From Bifidobacterium margollesii (GTDB taxonomy: Bacteria; Actinomycetota; Actinomycetes; Actinomycetales; Bifidobacteriaceae), in the NCBI RefSeq assembly GCF_002860355.1, contig NZ_NMWU01000004.1:1-47899 (forward strand): a DNA stretch of 47,899 bases, written 5' to 3'. Of this stretch, positions 25,495-33,380 are shown piece by piece. Under the pieces are notes generated by a model. That model saw only the letters and a list, made by a program, of their open reading frames with translations. It ran no database searches and was not told where the DNA came from. Made by a program: the position numbers and the translations under genes. The stretch's first letter is position 1. Each line of letters starts with the position of its first letter.

Positions 25495-25611
25495 GACAAT
25501 CGTCATCGAGTTCGAGACGCCGCACCATCGCGGTTGTGACGATGCAACGAAGCGTCAACGACGTCAACGACTGACTTCCAACCACAAGAACCACAAAAGA
25601 GGACAGGCACT

Positions 25612-26838
25612 ATGGCACTAGCACCATCATTGAAGCTGCCCACGATCACGCACATCCGTGCGTACAGCATGGGCGGCGCTGCGGCCAAGGTTCACGGCCA
25701 GGGCGGCGGCGACTACCACGATCAGGGCAAGGATCACTGGATCGACGATCACATCGCCACGCCGATGAGCAAGTATGAGGAGTACAAGCAGTCCCGTCAG
25801 TCCTTCGGCATCAACGTGCTCGGCACGCTGGTCGTCGAGGTCGAGGCCTCCGACGGCACCACCGGCTTCGCGATCTCCACCGCGGGCACGGTCGGCTGCT
25901 TCATCGTCGAACATCACCTGTCCCGTTTCGTCGAAGGCAAGCGCGTCGATCAGATCAAGCTGATCCACGACCAGATGCTCAACGCCACCCAGTACTACTC
26001 CGGTGGCGGCGGCGTGGTCATCAACACCATCTCCTGCGTGGACCTGGCTCTGTGGGACCTCTACGGCAAGGTCGTGAAGCTCCCCGTCTACAAGCTGCTC
26101 GGCGGCGCCGTGCGCGATGAGATTCACTTCTACGCCACCGGCGCCCGTCCGGATCTGGCGCAGAAGATGGGCTTCATCGGCGGCAAGATGCCGACCCACT
26201 GGGGTCCGGCCGACGGCGACGAGGGCATCGCCAAGGACATCGCCATGCTCAAGGAGATGCGCGAGCGCGTCGGCGACAACTTCTGGCTGATGTTCGACTG
26301 CTGGATGAGCCAGGATGTCAACTACGCCACCAAGCTCGCCCACGCGGCCGCCCCGTACAAGCTCAAGTGGCTTGAGGAGTGCTTCCCGCCCCAGCAGGTC
26401 GAAAGCTACCGTCAGCTCAAGCAGAACATGCCGAAGGGCATGCTCATGACCACCGGCGAGCACACCGGTACTCTCGAAGGCTTCAAGGAGCTTTCCGAGG
26501 CCGGCGTGGACATCCTGCAGCCCGATGTCGGCTGGTGCGGCGGCGTGACCTCGCTGTGCGAGATCGCGGCCGTGGCCAAGTCCCGCGGCCAGCTCGTGGT
26601 GCCCCACGGCTCCTCCGTCTACTCGCACCACGCGGTCATCACCTTCACCAACACGCCGTTCAGCGAGATGCTCATGACCTCGCCGCACGCCGACTACGTC
26701 CGCCCGCAGTTCGACCCCGTCCTGATCGACGAGCCGGTTCCGCACGACGGCATCATCACCGCCGAGGAACTCGACAAGCCGGGCTTCGGCGTCGAACTCA
26801 ACCGCGAGTGCCCGCTCGAACGTCCGTTCGAGCACTGA
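25612..26838 (+). CDS. rhmD: L-rhamnonate dehydratase (enolase superfamily)
   Basis: A 408-residue enolase-superfamily dehydratase that resembles E. coli RhmD along its whole length ([47 protein letters not shown]). Mg ligands are D229 (MFDCWMSQD), E255 (LEECFPP) and E283 (TGEHTG). The base dyad is D305 (QPDVGW) and H332 ([11 protein letters not shown]); His36 in GGDYHDQ is the usual substrate contact. All are offset by three from the E. coli positions I recall. It converts L-rhamnonate to 2-keto-3-deoxy-L-rhamnonate. L-fuconate or other 6-deoxy aldonates remain possible. Start ATG after AGAGGACAG; rhmA follows. Confidence 0.9.
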   Translation: MALAPSLKLPTITHIRAYSMGGAAAKVHGQGGGDYHDQGKDHWIDDHIATPMSKYEEYKQSRQSFGINVLGTLVVEVEASDGTTGFAISTAGTVGCFIVEHHLSRFVEGKRVDQIKLIHDQMLNATQYYSGGGGVVINTISCVDLALWDLYGKVVKLPVYKLLGGAVRDEIHFYATGARPDLAQKMGFIGGKMPTHWGPADGDEGIAKDIAMLKEMRERVGDNFWLMFDCWMSQDVNYATKLAHAAAPYKLKWLEECFPPQQVESYRQLKQNMPKGMLMTTGEHTGTLEGFKELSEAGVDILQPDVGWCGGVTSLCEIAAVAKSRGQLVVPHGSSVYSHHAVITFTNTPFSEMLMTSPHADYVRPQFDPVLIDEPVPHDGIITAEELDKPGFGVELNRECPLERPFEH

Positions 26839-26904
26839 TCGAACGCCGGAAGGTACCCGATGAGCTACGGCACATCCAATGAAGAACATGTCGGAGGGCA
26901 TGCC

Positions 26905-27669
26905 ATGACATCTTTACCGCATAACGCCTTCAAACAGGCGCTGAAGGAAGGCAGGGAACAGTACGGCCTGTGGATGGCCCTGGCCTCTCCCACCGCCGCC
27001 GAGATCTCGGCCGGCGCCGGCTACGACTGGCTGCTGGTCGACGGCGAGCACGGTCCGTACGATCTCAACACCATCCTCGACGTGCTGCGTGCCGTGGCCC
27101 CCTATGACACCACGCCCGTCGTACGACCCGCCTCGGCCGATCCGGTGCTGATCAAGCAGGTGCTCGACCTCGGCGCGCAGACCCTGCTGCTGCCGATGGT
27201 CAACACCAAAGAGGAGGCGGAGCTGATGGTCAAGGCCGTCAACTACGCCCCCGAAGGCATCCGCGGCGTCGGCTCGCCGATCGCCCGGTCCGGCCGCTGG
27301 GGACGCATCCCCAACTACATGCGCGACGCGAAGAACGAGATCTGCCTGCTCGTACAGGTCGAATCCCAGGAAGCCCTCGACAACATCGAGGACATCGCCT
27401 CCGTGGAGGGCGTCGACGGCATCTTCATCGGACCGGCCGACCTTTCCGCCTCGCTGGGCCATCCCGACGATCCGGCCGCGATCATGGATCAGGTCTACGA
27501 CGCCTTCAAGGTGATCAAGGCCCACGGCAAGGCCGTCGGCTTCCTCGCCTTCGACGTGAACGTCGCCAAGGAAGCCTTCTCCCGTGGCGCGAACTTCGTG
27601 GCCGTGGCCGGCGACACCGACCTGTACGTCAAGGCCTTGGCCGCGGACATCGCCCAATACAAGGGCTGA
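26905..27669 (+). CDS. rhmA: 2-keto-3-deoxy-L-rhamnonate aldolase (HpcH/HpaI family)
   Basis: A 254-residue class II aldolase matching E. coli RhmA/YfaU. Visible: GYDWLLVDGEHGPYD, RPASADPVLIKQVLDLGAQTLLLPMV, RGVGSPIARSGRWGRI, the metal glutamate in LVQVESQEAL and GVDGIFIGPADLSASLG. It cleaves 2-keto-3-deoxy-L-rhamnonate to pyruvate and L-lactaldehyde. Start ATG 26905 has GGAGG at the right distance; the open frame 45 bp longer has no such site. It is cotranscribed with rhmD (66-bp gap). No lactaldehyde reductase or dehydrogenase is in the window. Confidence 0.9.
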   Translation: MTSLPHNAFKQALKEGREQYGLWMALASPTAAEISAGAGYDWLLVDGEHGPYDLNTILDVLRAVAPYDTTPVVRPASADPVLIKQVLDLGAQTLLLPMVNTKEEAELMVKAVNYAPEGIRGVGSPIARSGRWGRIPNYMRDAKNEICLLVQVESQEALDNIEDIASVEGVDGIFIGPADLSASLGHPDDPAAIMDQVYDAFKVIKAHGKAVGFLAFDVNVAKEAFSRGANFVAVAGDTDLYVKALAADIAQYKG

Positions 27670-27785
27670 TCGCACTTCCTTTCCGCTGTTGCTGACACGG
27701 GTCTTTCGCCGATCTTCCGGCGTGAGACCCGTTTTCCGTTTCCGGGCGGACAGATGAGTCAACGAGTGAAATATAGTAGGAGACT

Positions 27786-28580
27786 ATGGCAGAGAACAGT
27801 GCAGCCCCCTCCGGCACGCGAACCCTGATCCACGGGATCATGGTGCTGCGCGCCGTGGCCGACGGCGCCGCGAATCTTCGCGAAGTGGTGGAAAAAACCG
27901 AACTGAGCCGAAGCACCGCCCACCGGCTGATCCAGGCGCTGCGGGTGGAACGATTCCTGCGCGAATCCGACGGCGGCCGGCTCCAACTCGGCCCCGCACT
28001 GATCGAACTGGGATTCCAGGCCCTCGACAGCGTCTCCCTGCAGGTGGTCGCCCATCCGATCCTGGTGGACCTCGCCCACCAGGTGAAGGACACCATCCAC
28101 CTCGCCGTGGAGGACGCCGGCATGGCCCTCTACCTCGACAAGATCCACGGCACCCGAGGCATCGAAGTGCGATCATGGCCCGGATGCCGCATGCCGCTGA
28201 CCTACACCGGCATCGGCAAGGCCCTGCTGCTCGACTCGCCCGACCGGTGGCGCTCGCAGTACGTGCAGGACCGCAACCTCGCCGGCCGTGACCCCGAACA
28301 CGACTACGCCGACGAAGCCACGTTCTCCGCGGCCATGACGAAATTCGCCAAACAGGGATTCGCCTACGACCTCGAGGAGAACGAACCCGGCATCCGATGC
28401 GTCTCCGCCCCGGTGCGCGACGGCCGCGGCAAAACCGTGGCCGCGATCTCCGTCTCCGGAGCCATCCAGTTCATGCCTCCGCGACGCATGAAGGCCCTCG
28501 GACCCGTGGTGGTGGACGCCGCCAGTCGGGTGAGTGCCGAACTGGGATACCACACCGCCGAAAACGATCGAATCTCGTGA
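27786..28580 (+). CDS. IclR-family regulator of the rhamnonate-type genes
   Basis: A 264-residue IclR regulator. The N-terminal winged helix (about 15-75: LREVVEKTELSRSTAHRLIQAL) is followed by the ligand-binding domain (about 85-255; LAVEDAGMALYLDKI, GKALLLDSPDRW, GIRCVSAPVRDGRGKTVAAISVSG). It lies behind rhmD-rhmA on the same strand, like rhmR (yfaX) in the E. coli cluster. It is the natural candidate for binding the TAGGGA-N6-TCCATR sites at 22757 and 25464. ATG after TAGGAG. A weak hairpin (GACACGGGTCTTTCGCC with GGCGTGAGACCCGT) lies between rhmA and this gene. Confidence 0.85.
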   Translation: MAENSAAPSGTRTLIHGIMVLRAVADGAANLREVVEKTELSRSTAHRLIQALRVERFLRESDGGRLQLGPALIELGFQALDSVSLQVVAHPILVDLAHQVKDTIHLAVEDAGMALYLDKIHGTRGIEVRSWPGCRMPLTYTGIGKALLLDSPDRWRSQYVQDRNLAGRDPEHDYADEATFSAAMTKFAKQGFAYDLEENEPGIRCVSAPVRDGRGKTVAAISVSGAIQFMPPRRMKALGPVVVDAASRVSAELGYHTAENDRIS

Positions 28581-28601
28581 TCTAGTTATAGGCTGGGCAT
28601 C

Positions 28602-29819
28602 ATGGCTGAACAAGAATCAAGGCGCAACCTGAGCGACCGCATCAACTCCGTTTCCCCATCCGCCACCCTCGCCGTGGACGGCAAGGCCAAGGCCCTCAAA
28701 GCAGAAGGCGTGGACGTGATCGGATTCGGTGCCGGCGAGCCCAATTTCCCCACACCCGACTACGTGGTGGAGGAGGCCGCCCGGGCGTGCCGCGATCCGC
28801 GCAACTACCGGTACACGCCCACCGCCGGTCTGCCCGAACTGCGCGATGCGATCGCCGCGAAGACGAAGCGCGACTCCGGATACGAAGTGACCCCGCAGCA
28901 GGTGGTGGTGACCAACGGAGGCAAGCAGGCCGTCTACGAATCGTTCCAGATCCTCATCGACGCCGGCGACGAGGTGATCGTCCCCGCACCGTTCTGGACC
29001 TCATACACCGAAATGATCAAACTCGCCGGCGGCGTGCCCGTCGAGGTGCTGTCCGGAGCCGATCAGAACTTCACCCCCACCGTGGAGCAGCTGGAGGCCG
29101 CGCGCACCGAGCGGACTCGTGCGATCATCATCAACTCCCCATCCAACCCCACCGGTGCCGTCTGGCCCGAGGAGACGATCCGCGCGATCGGAGAGTGGGC
29201 GCTGGAACACGACCTGTGGGTGATCTCCGACGAGATCTACGAGCACCTCAACTACGACGATGCGAAAACCACGTACATCGGAGCCGTCGTGCCCGAACTG
29301 CGAGACCGTCTGCTTGTGCTCAACGGCGTGGCCAAAACCTACGCCATGACCGGATGGCGAGTCGGCTGGATGATCGCCGCCGAACCGGTGGCCAAGGCCG
29401 CGGCCAAACTTCAGGGACATCTCACCGGCAATGTGGACAACGTGGCCCAGCAGGCCGCGCTCGCCGCCGTCGCCGGGCCGCTCGACGAAGTGCACCGCAT
29501 GCGCGAGGCCTTCGACAAGCGCCGTCGGGCCATCGTCTCGGCCCTGAGCGAGATCCCCGGCGTCCAGTGCCCCACGCCCACCGGCGCGTTCTACGCCTTC
29601 CCCGACGTGACCGCCCTGCTCGGCCGTCCGCTCGGGCCCAACGGTTCCGTGGCCGAAACAAGCTCCGATCTGGCGTCGCTGCTGCTCGACGAAGCCCATG
29701 TGGCCGCCGTGCCGGGCGAGGCGTTCGGCGCTCCAGGCTACCTGCGCTTCTCGTACGCGCTGGCTGACGATCAGCTCGTCGAGGGCATCGCGCGATTCCG
29801 CCGGTGGGTCGAGGCCTGA
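28602..29819 (+). CDS. aspC: Class I pyridoxal-phosphate aminotransferase (aspartate type)
   Basis: A 405-residue fold-type I aminotransferase. Conserved blocks: [60 protein letters not shown], and the PLP lysine in [17 protein letters not shown] (about residue 246). The C-terminal arginine is in PGYLRFSYA. It most likely exchanges amino groups between aspartate and 2-oxoglutarate. No Shine-Dalgarno precedes the ATG; TAGTTATAG lies 11-19 bases upstream, so a leaderless mRNA is possible. Terminator at 29885. Confidence 0.9.
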   Translation: MAEQESRRNLSDRINSVSPSATLAVDGKAKALKAEGVDVIGFGAGEPNFPTPDYVVEEAARACRDPRNYRYTPTAGLPELRDAIAAKTKRDSGYEVTPQQVVVTNGGKQAVYESFQILIDAGDEVIVPAPFWTSYTEMIKLAGGVPVEVLSGADQNFTPTVEQLEAARTERTRAIIINSPSNPTGAVWPEETIRAIGEWALEHDLWVISDEIYEHLNYDDAKTTYIGAVVPELRDRLLVLNGVAKTYAMTGWRVGWMIAAEPVAKAAAKLQGHLTGNVDNVAQQAALAAVAGPLDEVHRMREAFDKRRRAIVSALSEIPGVQCPTPTGAFYAFPDVTALLGRPLGPNGSVAETSSDLASLLLDEAHVAAVPGEAFGAPGYLRFSYALADDQLVEGIARFRRWVEA

Positions 29820-29884
29820 ACGGCAGGCCGAAACCGTTGCCATCCGTGCGCACACGCCGTATGACGGTGCTGGGGTGGACGAAA

Positions 29885-29922
29885 TCCGCAAGAGCCGCTA
29901 ATATGTGCTCTTGGCGGTTTTT
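29885..29922 (+). terminator. aspC terminator
   Basis: CCGCAAGAGC (29886-29895) pairs with GCTCTTGGCGG (29907-29917, one bulged G), followed by TTTTT. Confidence 0.85.
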
Positions 29923-29977
29923 CGTCTGCCTAACACCTCCTTTTCCGAGGGTGTGTGTACGATAGGCAAAGTTAAAT

Positions 29978-30050
29978 AGGGAAGTGGCGCAATTGGTAGC
30001 GCAACGGTCTCCAAAACCGTAGGTTGTGGGTTCGAGTCCCGCCTTCCCTG
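29978..30050 (+). tRNA. tRNA-Trp (anticodon CCA)
   Basis: Seventy-three nucleotides. Acceptor AGGGAAG pairs with CTTCCCT, discriminator G. The anticodon arm ACGGT-CTCCAAA-ACCGT contains CCA, and the T arm has GTGGG-TTCGAGT-CCCGC. The terminal CCA is not encoded. A TACGAT -10-like box lies at 29958-29963. It sits directly before secE, as in other actinobacteria. Confidence 0.96.
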
Positions 30051-30091
30051 CTAGAGATGAACTGGTGTTCTTCGATTTTGTGAGGATGGAT

Positions 30092-30322
30092 ATGGCTAAG
30101 AAATCAAATGCTGACGCGAGCACCGTAAAGCCGAACATCTTCATGCGGATCGGCCTGTTCATCAAGCAGATCATCGATGAGCTGCGCAAGGTCGTCACTC
30201 CCACACGCAAGGAACTGTTGCTGTGGTCCATCGCCGTGTTTATTTTCGTCATTTTCCTGATGCTGCTGGTCACCGGTCTTGATTTCGGTCTGGGCAAGGC
30301 CGTCATGGCGGTGTTCGGCTGA
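30092..30322 (+). CDS. secE: Preprotein translocase subunit SecE
   Basis: A 76-residue protein with one C-terminal membrane helix (about 48-70: LLLWSIAVFIFVIFLMLLVTG) preceded by the amphipathic IIDELRKVVTPTRKEL typical of SecE. It clamps SecY in the translocon. Start ATG 30092 follows GAGG with six bases between; an ATG two codons earlier overlaps that site. It lies between tRNA-Trp and nusG, the standard order. Confidence 0.94.
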   Translation: MAKKSNADASTVKPNIFMRIGLFIKQIIDELRKVVTPTRKELLLWSIAVFIFVIFLMLLVTGLDFGLGKAVMAVFG

Positions 30323-30407
30323 TCCGTAACCGGCAAAGGATAGTGATCGGCGCGGCCCGCAGCGCCGAATGAGCAATCGTGAAGGACACGCTTTTAAAGG
30401 ACACGTT

Positions 30408-31298
30408 ATGACTGATGAATTCAACGAAGTGAATGAAGAGGCCGCCGTGGCCCCCGTCTCCGAGCCCGCGCCCGTTGAGGCCGATCAGGTCTCCGACGAT
30501 TCCGCGGCCGCCGATGACACGGTGACTGAGGCCGACGATACCGAGGTTGCCGACGATACCGAGGCTTCCGACGATGCCGCCTCCGAGGCTGCTGATTCCG
30601 AGTCGGCCGACGATGCCGAGGCTGCCGGTTCCGATTCCGCGGATTCCGATTCTGACGCCGACGATTCCGACGAGGACAAGGACGCCGGCCAGATCGCCGT
30701 CGAAGAATTCTCCAGGAAGCTCCGCACCCTCCCCGGCAAATGGTACGTTCTCCACACCTACTCCGGTTACGAAAAGCGCGTCAAAACCAACATCGAATCC
30801 CGCGTCGCCTCCTTCGGCATGGAAAACCAGATCTTCCAGATCGAAGTCCCCATGGAAGAAGTCGAAAAGCACACCGACAAAGGCAAGAAGATCGTCTCCC
30901 GCGTCCGCATCCCCGGCTACGTGCTCATCCGCATGATGCCCGACGACGACGCCTTCCGCATCGTCCGTGAAACCGAAGCCGTCACCGGCTTCGTCGGACA
31001 GGACCGCACCCCGGTTCCGCTCACCCGCAAGGAAGTCGTCACCATGATGTCCCCGATGATCTCCTCCGAAGCCCTCAAGGCCGCCGGCGACAAGCCCGCC
31101 GCCGCCAAGAAGCGCACCGTCGAAGTCAGCTTCCAGGTCGGCGACCACGTCACCGTCAACGACGGCCCCTTCGCCTCCATGGCCGCCGTCATCTCCGAAG
31201 TCTCCCCGGCCACCCAGAAACTCACCGTTCTCGTGTCCATCTTCGGGCGCGATACGCCGGTGGAGCTTAACTTCGACCAAGTCGAAAAACTCGACTGA
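30408..31298 (+). CDS. nusG: Transcription termination/antitermination protein NusG
   Basis: A 296-residue NusG. Residues 1-105 are a disordered acidic run of Asp, Ala, Ser and Glu (units like DDTE and DSAD). The NGN domain begins at about 108 ([20 protein letters not shown]) and the KOW domain at about 240 ([14 protein letters not shown] ... [22 protein letters not shown]). It couples RNA polymerase to ribosomes or Rho. The extension makes it far longer than the 181-residue E. coli protein. ATG after AAAGGACACG. The stop codon is inside an inverted repeat (31296-31398). Confidence 0.95.
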   Translation: MTDEFNEVNEEAAVAPVSEPAPVEADQVSDDSAAADDTVTEADDTEVADDTEASDDAASEAADSESADDAEAAGSDSADSDSDADDSDEDKDAGQIAVEEFSRKLRTLPGKWYVLHTYSGYEKRVKTNIESRVASFGMENQIFQIEVPMEEVEKHTDKGKKIVSRVRIPGYVLIRMMPDDDAFRIVRETEAVTGFVGQDRTPVPLTRKEVVTMMSPMISSEALKAAGDKPAAAKKRTVEVSFQVGDHVTVNDGPFASMAAVISEVSPATQKLTVLVSIFGRDTPVELNFDQVEKLD

Positions 31299-31398
31299 AA
31301 TCCGATAACGGAGTGTCGTCGGCGTTGCTTCTCGGTCGACGCACCTTTGTGCGCCTTCCCTCGGTGCGCCTTGACGACACACGCGTTATCGAATTTCA
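31296..31398 (+). repeat. Stop-codon hairpin element at nusG
   Basis: The left arm TGAAATCCGATAACG starts on the nusG stop TGA and pairs with CGTTATCGAATTTCA, which ends at 31398 (14 of 15). GTGTCGTC pairs with GACGACAC inside it. The core GTCGAC-GCAC-CTTT-GTGC-GCCTTC matches the cores of the elements at 20442 and 21768. There the apical stem is GTAC/GTAC; here both sides change to GCAC/GTGC. The inner stem is weaker than in the other two. A partial second copy of the right half (GATGACACACGCATCATCGA) follows at about 31412-31431. Confidence 0.78.
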
Positions 31399-31450
31399 CG
31401 CTGAAGCAGTTTGATGACACACGCATCATCGACGGTTAATCGGTGCGAGC

Positions 31451-31597
31451 TTGGCTTCCCCTCAGGCTGAACCCGTCAAGGAAACGGTGGAGCCGTTTCT
31501 AGGGTTCAGGCTCGCCGACAGGCGAGCGAATAGGGCGCGGCCGTCAGGCCGACTGATGCCGCCGAGAAGCTGTCAGCGGAGCTGACTGATGAGGTGA
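31451..31597. repeat. CCTCATC/GATGAGG-type repeat, copy 3 (left of rplK)
   Basis: About 147 bp, clearly homologous to 33191-33341. Shared segments include GTCAAGGAAACGGTGGAG, CTCGCCGACAGGCGAGCGAA, GCGGCCGTCAGGCCGACTGA and GAGAAGCTGTCAGCGG, both ending GATGAGGTGA. Internal hairpins include CTCGCCGACAGGCGAG and GGCCGTCAGGCC. No coding potential. Confidence 0.82.
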
Positions 31598-31664
31598 CAG
31601 GACCTTGGTTGGTTGAGAGCTTGCGGCGTCGTCTGTGTTACGACTGATGCCTACCTGCTGTTTG

Positions 31665-31694
31665 GGGCCGTGGATTATATCCGCGGTCCTTTTG
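31665..31694 (+). terminator. Intrinsic terminator before rplK
   Basis: GGGCCGTGGAT pairs with ATCCGCGGTCC over 11 bp (two G-U pairs) around a TAT loop, followed by TTTT. It separates the secE-nusG transcript from rplK-rplA. Confidence 0.82.
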
Positions 31695-31718
31695 TTTTTG
31701 CGGAACCCGAACGGCGTG

Positions 31719-31746
31719 TTGTCCGGGGAATGAGGCAAAATAGAAA
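31719..31746 (+). promoter_or_regulatory. Possible rplK-rplA promoter
   Basis: TTGTCC (31719-31724), a 16-bp spacer and TAGAAA (31741-31746). Weak match; it is the best candidate between the terminator and the gene. It would give a leader of about 140 nt. Confidence 0.35.
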
Positions 31747-31893
31747 AGTTGTGTCTGGAGGGATTGTCCGTGCGCGAAGTCGTATGGATGCCTGCTAGCA
31801 CAGCACAGCAACAATAGGTTGCGGGAGGAGTTCGCCGTCGCGTTTCGACTGCGTTCGCCGTCATCACCGCTTCATAGAAAGAAGAACCATACA

Positions 31894-32325
31894 ATGGCTC
31901 CCAAGAAGAAAGTCTCGGCGCTGATCAAGCTCCAGATCCAGGCCGGCAAGGCCAACCCGGCCCCGCCGCTGGGCCCGGCTCTGGGTTCCCATGGCGTGAA
32001 CATCATGGACTTCTGCAAGGCATACAATGCCCAGACGCAGGACAAGATGGGTCAGGTCATCCCTGTCGAGATCACCGTTTACGAAGATCGTTCCTTCACC
32101 TTCATCCTGAAGACCCCGCCGGCCGCGGCTCTGCTGAAGAAGGCCGCCGGTGTTGAGAAGGGCACCGAAAACCCGCTGACCCACAAGGTCGGCTCCGTCA
32201 CCAAAGATCAGGTCCGCGAGATCGCCCAGATCAAGATGGAAGACCTCTCCGCCCGTGACATCGAAGCCGGCATGAAGATCATCGAGGGCACCGCCCGTTC
32301 GATGGGTATCACGGTTACGGACTGA
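31894..32325 (+). CDS. rplK: 50S ribosomal protein L11
   Basis: A 143-residue L11. The N-terminal domain has [21 protein letters not shown] and the linker [22 protein letters not shown]. The rRNA-binding C-terminal domain has [21 protein letters not shown] and GTARSMGI. It forms the stalk base in the 50S GTPase centre. The start is the ATG of MAPKKKV, after AGAAAGAAG; a longer open frame upstream is not needed. rplA follows 14 bp downstream. Confidence 0.97.
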   Translation: MAPKKKVSALIKLQIQAGKANPAPPLGPALGSHGVNIMDFCKAYNAQTQDKMGQVIPVEITVYEDRSFTFILKTPPAAALLKKAAGVEKGTENPLTHKVGSVTKDQVREIAQIKMEDLSARDIEAGMKIIEGTARSMGITVTD

Positions 32326-32339
32326 AAGGAGAAGGACTC

Positions 32340-33032
32340 ATGGTAAAGCGTTCCAAGAAGTACCGCGAAGCCGCCGAGAAGATCGACCGCGGCAACCTCT
32401 ACACCGCCAACGAGGCCATTGCCCTGCTGAAGAGCATGCCGGCCTACAACTTCGACCAGACCGTCGAAGCCGTGTACCGTCTGAACGTCGACCCGCGCAA
32501 GGCCGACCAGCTGGTTCGTGGCACCGTCAACCTGCCCCACGGCACTGGTAAGACCGCCAAGGTGCTCGTGTTCGCCCGTGGCCCGAAGGCCACCGAGGCC
32601 ACCGAGGCCGGCGCCGACCTCGTCGGCGATGACGATCTGATCGCCAAGGTGCAGGGCGGCTTCCTCGACTTCGATGCCGTGGTCGCCACCCCCGACATGA
32701 TGGGCAAGGTCGGCCGTCTGGGTCGTGTGCTCGGCCCCCGTGGCCTGATGCCGAACCCGAAGACCGGCACCGTGACCATGGACGTCACCAAGGCCGTCAA
32801 GGACATCAAGGGTGGCAAGATCGAGTTCCGCGTGGACAAGAACGGCAACCTGAGCTTCCTGATCGGCAAGCTCTCCTTCGACGAGGCCGCTCTCGACGAG
32901 AACTTCAAGGCCGTGGCCGACGAAGTCAAGCGCCTGAAGCCCGCCACCGTGAAGGGCCGTTACATCACCAAGGCCACCATCACCTCCACGATGAACCCCG
33001 GCGTCCCGGTCGATCCGACCCTGCTCGCCTGA
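32340..33032 (+). CDS. rplA: 50S ribosomal protein L1
   Basis: A 230-residue L1 with [43 protein letters not shown] and [14 protein letters not shown]. It binds 23S rRNA at the L1 stalk and often represses its own operon. ATG after AAAGGAGAAGG. Second gene of the rplK-rplA unit; a strong terminator lies about 100 bp further on. Confidence 0.97.
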   Translation: MVKRSKKYREAAEKIDRGNLYTANEAIALLKSMPAYNFDQTVEAVYRLNVDPRKADQLVRGTVNLPHGTGKTAKVLVFARGPKATEATEAGADLVGDDDLIAKVQGGFLDFDAVVATPDMMGKVGRLGRVLGPRGLMPNPKTGTVTMDVTKAVKDIKGGKIEFRVDKNGNLSFLIGKLSFDEAALDENFKAVADEVKRLKPATVKGRYITKATITSTMNPGVPVDPTLLA

Positions 33033-33127
33033 TTCGGTTCATTGATCCGGCGGAGTCCGCCGTTGCCGCTTGCAAGGCATACGACACAGCGGATCCCGCT
33101 CCTGCTTTATAAGCAAAGATTGCAACA

Positions 33128-33164
33128 CGAAAGGCCCGAGAGCTCAGCTCCCGGGCCTTTTCGT
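33128..33164 (+). terminator. rplK-rplA terminator
   Basis: CGAAAGGCCCG (33128-33138) pairs with CGGGCCTTTTCG (33152-33163). Inner GAG/CTC pairs extend the stem, and TTTT lies in the right arm. Confidence 0.85.
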
Positions 33165-33190
33165 ATTCGGAGGTCGAGTGCGGGCCGATG

Positions 33191-33341
33191 CTCGGCGTTC
33201 CCCTAGGCTGAGAACCTGTCAAGGAAACGGTGGAGTCGTTCCCAAGGTTCAGACTCGCCGACAGGCGAGCGAACAGCACGCGGCCGTCAGGCCGACTGAT
33301 GCCACCGAGAAGCTGTCAGCGGTGCGAGACTGATGAGGTGA
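33191..33341. repeat. CCTCATC/GATGAGG-type repeat, copy 4 (right of rplA)
   Basis: About 151 bp in the same orientation as 31451-31597 and roughly four-fifths identical by eye, ending AGACTGATGAGGTGA. It therefore forms, with copy 3, a direct repeat on either side of rplK-rplA. It fills most of the 348-bp gap before the IclR gene; nothing else is seen there. Confidence 0.82.
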
Positions 33342-33380
33342 TGGGTGCGAACTCGGTTCATTCGGGCGACTCATTGCCGC

